Positions 1-6,287 of a stretch of 10,161 bases of DNA are shown here, piece by piece; within the stretch, counting starts at the first letter, position 1; every line of letters begins with the position of its first letter. Below the pieces are notes generated by a model. It ran no database searches, had not been told where the DNA came from, and saw only the letters and a list, made by a program, of their open reading frames with translations. A program made the translations under genes and the position numbers. The stretch covers positions 1 through 10,161 of the forward strand of contig CAVHFU010000040.1 in NCBI GenBank assembly GCA_963635575.1, in the 5' to 3' direction. The stretch comes from RGIG9151 sp963635575 (GTDB lineage: Bacteria; Bacillota; Clostridia; TANB77; RGIG9151).

Positions 1-6
1 TATTTG

Positions 7-90
7 GGACATTTTCAAAAATTAATATATAGGATTTTATCAAAAATTAATCATAGGTTGACTTATGGCATTTTTCAAAGTCTTGACAGG
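7..90. repeat. Degenerate tandem repeats ending in TTGACAGG, mobile-element-end-like
   Basis: Three related units lie in a row, beginning GGACATTTTCAAAAATTA at 7, GGATTTTATCAAAAATTA at 32 and GGCATTTTTCAAAG at 67. The first two share an exact TCAAAAATTAAT (15-26 and 40-51), giving a 25-bp period. The array ends with TTGACAGG (83-90). The first unit (7-24) is the exact reverse complement of 10114-10131 at the other window edge, and the tip TTGACAGG has its inverted counterpart CCTGTCAA at 10106-10113. Several short transposase-binding repeats behind a common tip are known from IS21-type ends, so I infer the end of an insertion sequence lying to the left. No transposase is visible, so this remains unproven. 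Confidence 0.5.
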
Positions 91-111
91 CAAAATCTAA
101 AAATATATAAT
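83..111 (+). promoter_or_regulatory. Consensus sigma-A promoter of asnS
   Basis: TTGACA (83-88) and TATAAT (106-111) are separated by exactly 17 bases, so both hexamers and the spacer match the sigma-A consensus. Transcription should start near 118, giving a leader of about 33 nt before the ATG at 151. That is too short for a T-box or other leader riboswitch. The -35 hexamer lies inside the TTGACAGG tip of the flanking repeat, whereas the -10 lies outside it. Confidence 0.85.
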
Positions 112-150
112 TAAAACTAATTTGAAATGCAGTATCAAGGGGGAAACGTT

Positions 151-1545
151 ATGAAGCGTGTAGAAGTAAAAAAATTATTTAGAAACACAGATGAGTATAA
201 AGATAAGGAAGTTACAGTAGCTGGTTGGATACGTAACATTAGGGATTCTAAAGTATTTGGATTTATCGAATTAAATGATGGAAGTTTCTTTAAGAGTGTT
301 CAAGTAGTTGTTGAAGAAAGTAGCATATCTAATTTTGCAGATGTTATTAAGTTAAACATCGGTGCAAGTATAATTGTAAAGGGAACTTTAGTTGTTACAC
401 CTAATGCAAAGCAGCCTTTTGAAATTAAAGCAAATAACGTTGAAATTTCGGGTGAATCAAGTCCTGAATACCCTCTTCAAAATAAGAGACATTCATTTGA
501 ATTCTTGCGTGAAATAGCTCATTTAAGACCTAGGACAAATACATTTTCAGCAGTGTTTAGAGTACGTTCATTAGTTGCGTACGCAATACATAAATTTTTC
601 CAAGAGCAAAACTTCGTATATGTTCATACACCTATTATAACAGGAAGTGACTGTGAAGGTGCGGGAGAAATGTTTAGAATAACAACTCTAGATATGAAAA
701 ATCTACCTTTATTAGATAATGGCGAAGTTGATTATAGCCAAGATTTCTTTGGAAAATCTGCAAACTTAACCGTTAGTGGTCAATTAAACGGCGAAACATT
801 TGCTATGGCATATGGCAATATTTATACATTTGGGCCTACATTTAGAGCAGAAAATTCAAACACAGCAAGACATGCTGCTGAGTTCTGGATGATTGAACCT
901 GAAATGGCTTTTGCAGACATAAACGACAATATGGATATGGCTGAAGCTATGGTAAAATACATTATTAATTATTTACTTGAAAATGCACCGGAGGAAATGG
1001 AATTCTTTAATACATTTATAGATAAGGGATTACTTGAAAGATTAAATTTGATTGTAAACAGCGAGTTTGAAAGACTTACTTATACAAAAGCTATTGAACT
1101 TTTAATGCCACATAAAGATGAATTCAAGTATCCTGTTGAATGGGGTATTGATTTACAAACTGAACACGAAAGATTTTTAACAGAGAAAATCTTCAAGAAA
1201 CCGGTATTCTTAATTGATTATCCAAAGGAAATAAAAGCATTCTATATGAAGCAAAACCCAGATGGAAAAACAGTTTCTGCGATGGATTTATTAGTTCCCG
1301 GTGTTGGAGAAATTATCGGTGGAAGCCAAAGAGAAGAGAAATTAGATGTACTTGTAAATAGAATTAAAGAACTAGGCATGAAAGAAGAAGACTACAAATG
1401 GTATTTAGATACGAGAAGATTTGGTAGTGTTGTTCATTCGGGATACGGTTTAGGATTTGAAAGAATTATTATGTATGTTACAGGTATGAGCAACATAAGA
1501 GATGTATTGCCATTCCCTAGAACTACTGGAAATGCTGAATTTTAA
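151..1545 (+). CDS. asnS: Asparaginyl-tRNA synthetase
   Basis: This cytoplasmic class IIb aminoacyl-tRNA synthetase charges tRNA-Asn with asparagine using ATP. The N-terminal OB-fold anticodon-binding domain covers about residues 1-105. The catalytic domain carries the AsnRS signature around HLRPRTNTFSAVFRVRS (124-140), class II motif 2 beginning FRAENSNTARH (231-241), and motif 3 GYGLGFERII (431-440). The C-terminal NIRDVLPFPRT stretch (448-458) is also typical of the family. An in-frame ATG exists at 127, but AAGGGGG at 137-143 sits 7 nt before the ATG at 151. The resulting 464 aa agrees with the roughly 466 aa usual for bacterial AsnRS. The gene is transcribed from a perfect promoter and probably continues into the acyl-CoA synthetase gene 49 bp downstream, since no GC-rich terminator lies between them. 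AspRS is excluded by length and by the AsnRS-type motifs. Confidence 0.97.
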   Translation: MKRVEVKKLFRNTDEYKDKEVTVAGWIRNIRDSKVFGFIELNDGSFFKSVQVVVEESSISNFADVIKLNIGASIIVKGTLVVTPNAKQPFEIKANNVEISGESSPEYPLQNKRHSFEFLREIAHLRPRTNTFSAVFRVRSLVAYAIHKFFQEQNFVYVHTPIITGSDCEGAGEMFRITTLDMKNLPLLDNGEVDYSQDFFGKSANLTVSGQLNGETFAMAYGNIYTFGPTFRAENSNTARHAAEFWMIEPEMAFADINDNMDMAEAMVKYIINYLLENAPEEMEFFNTFIDKGLLERLNLIVNSEFERLTYTKAIELLMPHKDEFKYPVEWGIDLQTEHERFLTEKIFKKPVFLIDYPKEIKAFYMKQNPDGKTVSAMDLLVPGVGEIIGGSQREEKLDVLVNRIKELGMKEEDYKWYLDTRRFGSVVHSGYGLGFERIIMYVTGMSNIRDVLPFPRTTGNAEF

Positions 1546-1594
1546 CTAAAATACACTTTTATAAAACTGTTTTTGTATTAAGGAGTCGGATATT

Positions 1595-3274
1595 ATGAAT
1601 AAGCAAAAAGATTATCCCTTAAATGAAGTACAGAAGTTTAGCAGTATAAAAGAGATGCTTGAGATTGCGGCAAGAGATGTACCGGATAAAGTTGCTTTTA
1701 AATATAAAGTAAATAACGAGGTAAAAGATGTAACATACAGTGAATTCCAAAACGATACGCTTTGTTTAGGTGAAGCACTGGTAGAATTAAATGTAGCTGA
1801 TAAACATATAGCAGTTATTGGTGAGAATAGCTATGATTGGGTAACAGTTTATCTTATGGTATTAAAAAGTTCCGGAGTTATAGTGCCGATAGATAAAGAA
1901 TTACCTTTTCATGACATAATGAATGTATTAAAAAATAGCGATAGCGAAGTAATGTTTTATGCCCAAAAGTATGAAAAGGACTTGATGGAGCACCAAGACG
2001 AACTTCCTAATATAAAGTATTTCATAGGATTTAGTAGAGAAAAAGATGAAGGTAAATTTTTATCATATAATTTACTAAAGGAAAAAGGCAAGAAGTTGCT
2101 TGATGGCGGAAGTAAAAAGTATAGCGAAATTAAGCCAAACGAGAGCAAGTTGAAAATGTTAGTGTATACATCGGGAACGACAGGAATGGCTAAAGGAGTA
2201 ATGTTATCTGAACATAACTTGGTAAATAGCGTTTACCATGGCTTGAGAGTATCTACTGTGTATGAAAGATGCTTGTCTGTTTTACCTTATCATCATACTT
2301 ATGAAGCTGTTTCAGGATTACTTGTATCGCTTCATCATCACTCAACTATTTGCATTAATGAAAATTTGAAAACAGTGCAAAAGAATTTACAATTATATAA
2401 GCCGGACTATGTTTATTTAGTACCCGCATTTGTTGAGGTCTTTTATAAAAAGATTTGGTCAAATGCTAAGCAGACCGGAAAGGAAAAGACACTAAAAACA
2501 TTAATTAAAATCAGCAATTTCTTAAGAAAAATTGGAATTGATCTAAGAAGGAAGCTATTTAAATCAGTGTTAGATGCGTTTGGTGGAAACTTAATAAAAA
2601 TTGTATGTGGTGGAGCACCTATAAGAGCAGAACTTGGAGAATTTTTCGATGACATTGGAATAAACTTAATTAACGGATACGGAATAACAGAATGTTCTCC
2701 ACTTGTTAGTGCAAACAGAGATTATTTTAATGACCCTGCTACTGTTGGAAGTATTTTGCCTTGCTGTGAAGTTAAAATTGAGAATAAAGACGAGGACGGA
2801 AATGGCGAAATCTTAGTTAAAGGCGACGTTGTAATGATGGGATACTATAAGAATCCTAAACTGACTGAGGAAGTGCTAAAGAACGGTTGGTTCAATACAG
2901 GTGATTACGGAAGAATTAATGAAAAAGGTCAATTAATGATAACCGGTAGAAAGAAAAATTTAATTGTGTTAGACAATGGAAAAAATGTATTCCCCGAGGA
3001 GATAGAAGGATATATTATGAGTATTCCTTATGTACTTGAAGTTATTATTCGTGGCATAAAAAATGGCGAGGGAATTGAAACAGGGCTTAGTGCAGAAGTT
3101 GTATTAAACGAAGAGAGTGTAAAAGAAATGGGAATAGAAAATCCTGAAGGAAGTCTAAGAAAAGATATAACAGAGGTAACAAAGGAATTACCTATGTATA
3201 AACGAATTTCAAAGGTAATTTTACGCGAAACACCGTTTGAAAAAACGACAAGCAACAAAATAAAAAGAGGTTAA
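1595..3274 (+). CDS. Long-chain acyl-CoA synthetase (AMP-forming)
   Basis: This is a member of the ANL adenylating superfamily. It probably activates a long- or medium-chain fatty acid with ATP to an acyl-AMP and then to the CoA thioester, at the cytoplasmic side of the membrane. The motifs occur in order: the P-loop YTSGTTGMAKG (191-201), NGYGITECSP (360-369), the ATP-binding WFNTGDYGRIN (432-442), the hinge region starting GRKKNLIVLDNGKN (451-464), and the C-terminal catalytic lysine in TTSNKIKRG (K555). At 559 aa the protein is full length and ends right after the A10 lysine motif. AGGAG at 1581-1585 supports the ATG at 1595. It is probably co-transcribed with asnS, although their functions are not obviously linked. 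The exact acyl substrate cannot be read from the sequence. A non-CoA acceptor such as a carrier protein is possible but less likely. Confidence 0.9.
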   Translation: MNKQKDYPLNEVQKFSSIKEMLEIAARDVPDKVAFKYKVNNEVKDVTYSEFQNDTLCLGEALVELNVADKHIAVIGENSYDWVTVYLMVLKSSGVIVPIDKELPFHDIMNVLKNSDSEVMFYAQKYEKDLMEHQDELPNIKYFIGFSREKDEGKFLSYNLLKEKGKKLLDGGSKKYSEIKPNESKLKMLVYTSGTTGMAKGVMLSEHNLVNSVYHGLRVSTVYERCLSVLPYHHTYEAVSGLLVSLHHHSTICINENLKTVQKNLQLYKPDYVYLVPAFVEVFYKKIWSNAKQTGKEKTLKTLIKISNFLRKIGIDLRRKLFKSVLDAFGGNLIKIVCGGAPIRAELGEFFDDIGINLINGYGITECSPLVSANRDYFNDPATVGSILPCCEVKIENKDEDGNGEILVKGDVVMMGYYKNPKLTEEVLKNGWFNTGDYGRINEKGQLMITGRKKNLIVLDNGKNVFPEEIEGYIMSIPYVLEVIIRGIKNGEGIETGLSAEVVLNEESVKEMGIENPEGSLRKDITEVTKELPMYKRISKVILRETPFEKTTSNKIKRG

Positions 3275-3298
3275 AAAGAACGCCATAGGCGTTCTTTT
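3274..3298. terminator. Bidirectional intrinsic terminator between convergent operons
   Basis: The arms 3274-3284 and 3288-3298 form a perfect 11-bp stem with an ATA loop. The core is GAACGCC/GGCGTTC, flanked by A's on the left and T's on the right. Because the A and T tracts are symmetrical, it reads as a terminator on both strands. It serves the acyl-CoA synthetase gene, whose stop codon it touches, and the minus-strand gtrA-like gene, whose stop codon (3297-3299) overlaps the outer stem. Confidence 0.9.
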
Positions 3299-3719
3299 AT
3301 TTGGCTATTTTTTTAAAAATTATTACCTTACTGAAAACGTAATTTAATATAATAACAATAATATTTGATAAAATCTTCATAAGTAGCTCATTTAACGCAA
3401 ATACATCCACTGATAAATACATAATTCCAAGATCGAGCAGTCCTGTACCGGCACGACAAGTAAAAAATGTGGAAATTTCATATAAAATGGATTTTGATTT
3501 GCTTTCAAAAACATAAATTTTATTGGTGATAAAGGCAAAAATTACACCTAAAATCCAAGCGATAATATTACTTGGAACGTTACCTATATGGCAAAGATAA
3601 TAGCATAGTGAATACGCAACAATATTAATTAAAGTAGTAAGTCCACCAAAAAAAATATACAAGATTGGCATTTTATAGTCATTATATATTTTAAAAGCTT
3701 TGTTTATTAATTCTTTCAT
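3297..3719 (-). CDS. GtrA family membrane protein, putative polyprenyl-phosphate-sugar flippase
   Basis: This is a small, very hydrophobic protein of 140 aa with four predicted membrane segments (about 18-42, 48-70, 80-103 and 113-135), the usual size and topology of the GtrA/DPMS family. The signature is recognisable as FGGLTTLINIVAYSL (24-38) and AFITNKIYVFES (62-73). Family members are thought to translocate undecaprenyl-phosphate-linked sugars made by a GT2 partner to the outer membrane face. Exactly such a partner lies just upstream in the same operon, with a 3-bp gap. The ribosome binding site AAGAAGG sits in the end of the GT2 gene, 7 nt before the ATG, so the two are probably translationally coupled. 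The flippase role is family knowledge and inference, not visible in the sequence. Confidence 0.9.
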   Translation of the reverse strand: MKELINKAFKIYNDYKMPILYIFFGGLTTLINIVAYSLCYYLCHIGNVPSNIIAWILGVIFAFITNKIYVFESKSKSILYEISTFFTCRAGTGLLDLGIMYLSVDVFALNELLMKILSNIIVIILNYVFSKVIIFKKIAK

Positions 3720-3722
3720 TTG

Positions 3723-4682
3723 TTAACCTTCTTTACTTAAAATATTTGATTCTCTAACCAAGTATATAGGTCTTTTTTTAGTCTCCAAATAAGTTTTTGA
3801 GATGTATTGACCTTGAACGCCCAAGCAAAATAATTGGACACCTGCAATAAGGAAGATTATACATACCAAAGATGGATAACCGGCAACAGGGTCGCCATAT
3901 ATTAACGTTTTTGCAATTATTATTAAAATCATAAAAAACGCTATAATACAAAAGATTAATCCCATAACAGAAGCAATTGCAAGTGGAGCAGTAGAAAAAG
4001 CTACAATCCCGTCTAAGGAATATAAAAATAATTTCCAAAATGACCATTTAGTTTCTCCGGCAATACGTTCGGTGTTAGCATATTCAAGCCACTTTATCCT
4101 AAATCCAACCCAACCAAAGATACCTTTTGAGAATCTATTGTATTCAGACATAGATAAAATGGCATTTACCATATCTCTTGTCATTAAACGGTAGTCCCTA
4201 GCACCATCAACAATTTCTGTAGAAGAAATTTTATTTATAAGTTTATAAAACATTCTTGCAAAAAACGAACGAATAGGAGGTTCACCTTTTCGGTCAGTAC
4301 GTCTTGTAGCTACACAATCATATTCGCCAGTTATAACCGAGCTATACATTTCTTTAAGCAAGTATGGTGGGTCTTGTAAATCAACATCCATTACAGCTAC
4401 AAAATCTCCATTTGACGCAGTAAGGCCAGCATAAAGTGCACCTTCTTTGCCGAAATTTCTAGATAGAATAATATAATTAAAATTCTCTTTCTTATTAGAA
4501 AAATCTTTTAAAATAGAAGCAGTTGCATCCTTTGAGCCATCATCAATAAAGATGTATTCAAAGTTAACATTTGATTCATCTTTCATTTGGCTTTCAACTT
4601 TAGATATCTCATCCATAAAAAGTGAAACTGTTTTTTCTTCGTTATAGCAAGGAACTATAATGCTAATTAATTTTTCATCCAT
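3723..4682 (-). CDS. GT2 polyprenyl-phosphate glycosyltransferase (GtrB/CsbB/DPM1-like)
   Basis: This 319-aa GT-A fold glycosyltransferase probably moves a sugar from a nucleotide sugar to undecaprenyl phosphate on the cytoplasmic face. Visible motifs are PCYNEE (11-16), FIDDGSKD (45-52), the metal-binding DVDLQDPP (99-106, DxD at D99/D101) and the acceptor-side GETKWSFWKL (209-218). Two C-terminal membrane helices follow at about 231-258 and 271-293. This layout is typical of GtrB, CsbB and GtcA-linked enzymes. A GTG at 4727 would add 15 residues, but it has no ribosome binding site. By contrast, GAGG (4691-4694) lies 8 nt before the ATG at 4682, and that start begins right at the conserved fold. 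It is the first gene of a two-gene operon with the GtrA-family gene. The sugar (glucose, GlcNAc or galactose) cannot be deduced. Confidence 0.93.
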   Translation of the reverse strand: MDEKLISIIVPCYNEEKTVSLFMDEISKVESQMKDESNVNFEYIFIDDGSKDATASILKDFSNKKENFNYIILSRNFGKEGALYAGLTASNGDFVAVMDVDLQDPPYLLKEMYSSVITGEYDCVATRRTDRKGEPPIRSFFARMFYKLINKISSTEIVDGARDYRLMTRDMVNAILSMSEYNRFSKGIFGWVGFRIKWLEYANTERIAGETKWSFWKLFLYSLDGIVAFSTAPLAIASVMGLIFCIIAFFMILIIIAKTLIYGDPVAGYPSLVCIIFLIAGVQLFCLGVQGQYISKTYLETKKRPIYLVRESNILSKEG

Positions 4683-4712
4683 ATAACTAACCTCATTTCG
4701 TTTTCTTTTATA

Positions 4713-4726
4713 TGATAAATTTATCA
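4713..4726. promoter_or_regulatory. Perfect 14-bp palindrome over the -10 of the GT2 operon, candidate operator
   Basis: TGATAAATTTATCA is a perfect inverted repeat whose centre coincides with the proposed -10 hexamer of the minus-strand promoter. A dimeric repressor bound here would block the GT2-gtrA operon. The site is AT-rich, so chance is possible in this genome, and I cannot name a regulator. Confidence 0.4.
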
Positions 4727-4746
4727 CAATAATTGGGCATCGTCAA
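4718..4746 (-). promoter_or_regulatory. Sigma-A promoter of the GT2-gtrA operon
   Basis: Read on the minus strand, TTGACG (4746-4741) and TAAATT (4723-4718) are separated by 17 bases. A TG extends the -10 one base upstream of it (TGnTAAATT). The predicted start is near 4711, giving a leader of about 30 nt that contains the GAGG ribosome binding site of the ATG at 4682. Confidence 0.65.
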
Positions 4747-4777
4747 ACAGAGGATATATTTTGGGTTATTGGCTTCA

Positions 4778-4829
4778 TTGAACAAGTTTCGAATTTTTCC
4801 TTTAATCTTTTTAAACAATATGGTAGAAT
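4778..4829 (+). promoter_or_regulatory. Promoter region of the GT-C / LtaS-like operon
   Basis: Two overlapping sigma-A candidates are visible. One is TTGAAC (4778-4783) with TTTAAT (4801-4806) after 17 bases. The other is an extended -10, TATGGTAGAAT (4819-4829), which fits the Gram-positive TRTGn-10 pattern but has a poor -35. Either one gives a short leader containing the ribosome binding site at 4842-4850. I cannot decide between them from sequence alone. Confidence 0.5.
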
Positions 4830-4856
4830 TAAGAAAGTATAGGGGAGGAGAAAAAA

Positions 4857-6287
4857 TTGAATAAATTTCAGGCATTTTGTTATAATACGTTAAAATTTTT
4901 TATTATTAGTGCAATTATTTTGATTTTTATCAATAGTGTTACAAAGTTAAAGTTTAATATATATAATGAATTTGATGTAAAGCTTTCTATATTACTTGGA
5001 ATTAGTTTTATTGCCGGGATTATTGTTATAAAGCTAAATTTAGATACAAAGATAAAGGTGGGATTATTGCTGCTGATAGCATTAATTATACGATTGTGGT
5101 GGATTTTTAATGTTAATAGTGTCCCGGTTTCTGATTTTAATACGATGTATTTGGCAGCAAAGGAATTATTGAATGGGAATTATGAATCATTTAGAGGACA
5201 TGGTTATTTATCAAGATTCCCACATTTAGTTTGTACATCATTATATATGGCCTTTATGATAATATTTTTTCCCACAACTCATTTATTTGCAATAAAAATC
5301 GTGAATGTTCTTTTATCTATAATTTCTTTGGGTTTGATATATAAATTATCAGATTATTTTATAAAGCACGAAAAAGTAAAGTTGGGAGTTATATTACTTG
5401 GTGGAATATATCCCGCCTTCATTTCATATTCGTCTACGTATTGCACGGAAAATATAGCAATTCCGTTATTTTTAGGCACAATGCTTTTGTTTATGGGAGC
5501 GTGTAAGTCTAGCAACATTGGAAAATGGTTGCTGTGTGGAATAATGCTATCAATAAGCGACCTTTTTAGAGCTGTTGGCATTGTATTTTTAATTGCATTT
5601 GTTATTTACATTTTTGTTTTTACACAGGAAAGCAAATTTAGAAATTCACTAATTCTCATTGCATCAATGCTATTTACGACATTTAGTGTTAGTTTATTTT
5701 TAATCTCAACAGGAATAATAGAAAAGCCTTTATGGCAAGGAGCTGAACCATCATTTGCAACCTTAATACTAAAAGGTTCTAATGTTGAAAATGGAGGTAG
5801 GTGGAATTTAGAGGATGCACAATTTGTTGAGAATAATTTAGGAAAGAAAGAGCTGTCAAAGATGTGTATCGAAAAAGCAATGAGTAGAATTGAAGAATTG
5901 TCATTAAAAGATAGAATTTTGTTTTATAAAGATAAATTCCTTTCGCAATGGTCTGTGGGTGATTTTAGCGGAACTTATTGGGCTTTTTTGGAGAGTGGAA
6001 GTAATCTAGGCGAAGTATTGCCTACTGTTTTTCAGTTTATTTTTGTTGTTGATATATTTTTTTGTTTTTTTGCAATGCCTTCAAGAAAAAAAAATGAAAA
6101 ATCAGCTATATTATATATATTATTATGTGGTTTTGGACTTGTTTTTATAATACTTGAAACACAGTCTAGATATTCATATATTTGCTCGTGGATATTTGTG
6201 CTGTTGGCTGCACAGGGAATAGAAAATGTGATAAATTGGGGAGTAAAAAATGTTAAATTTTTTAGAAGAAATAATAAAAGAACATAA
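4857..6287 (+). CDS. GT-C fold polytopic membrane glycosyltransferase (GT39/ArnT-like)
   Basis: This 476-aa integral membrane protein has about ten or more hydrophobic segments. The GT-C hallmark is a conserved acidic residue in the first extracellular loop, here D93 in PVSDFNTMY, just after the helix ending in IRLWWIF. Further family-like features are TEN (197-199) and a C-terminal ETQSRYSY (434-441). Such enzymes use polyprenyl-phosphate sugars as donors and act on the outer face of the membrane. The start is a TTG at 4857, supported by a strong GGGGAGGAG (4842-4850). The end overlaps the LtaS-like gene by 38 bp, so the two form an operon with likely translational coupling. The divergent GT2 and GtrA genes could supply and flip its donor. 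I infer transfer of a sugar to the polymer made by the downstream enzyme. The acceptor could instead be another envelope glycan or a protein. Confidence 0.8.
   Translation: MNKFQAFCYNTLKFFIISAIILIFINSVTKLKFNIYNEFDVKLSILLGISFIAGIIVIKLNLDTKIKVGLLLLIALIIRLWWIFNVNSVPVSDFNTMYLAAKELLNGNYESFRGHGYLSRFPHLVCTSLYMAFMIIFFPTTHLFAIKIVNVLLSIISLGLIYKLSDYFIKHEKVKLGVILLGGIYPAFISYSSTYCTENIAIPLFLGTMLLFMGACKSSNIGKWLLCGIMLSISDLFRAVGIVFLIAFVIYIFVFTQESKFRNSLILIASMLFTTFSVSLFLISTGIIEKPLWQGAEPSFATLILKGSNVENGGRWNLEDAQFVENNLGKKELSKMCIEKAMSRIEELSLKDRILFYKDKFLSQWSVGDFSGTYWAFLESGSNLGEVLPTVFQFIFVVDIFFCFFAMPSRKKNEKSAILYILLCGFGLVFIILETQSRYSYICSWIFVLLAAQGIENVINWGVKNVKFFRRNNKRT

Noticed and set aside
127..150. Upstream in-frame ATG at 127 as the start of asnS
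   Set aside because: The extra eight codons have no ribosome binding site and contain the AAGGGGG that serves the ATG at 151. The shorter protein fits the family length and begins at the conserved fold.
112..150. T-box or other riboswitch leader of asnS
   Set aside because: The promoter at 83-111 leaves a leader of about 33 nt, far too short for a T-box, and no terminator/antiterminator pair is present.
1546..1594. Possible terminator between asnS and the acyl-CoA synthetase gene
   Set aside because: Only a weak AATACA/TGTATT pairing with a large loop and no GC core is present, so co-transcription is more likely.
3778..4047. Minus-strand frame inside the GT2 gene
   Set aside because: It is a +1/-1 frame shadow of the membrane-helix part of GT2, with a Cys/Tyr-rich composition and no recognisable domain.
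4683..4727. GTG start at 4727 extending the GT2 protein by 15 residues
   Set aside because: It has no ribosome binding site and lies within the proposed promoter. The ATG at 4682 has GAGG 8 nt upstream and begins right before the conserved IIVPCYNEE strand.
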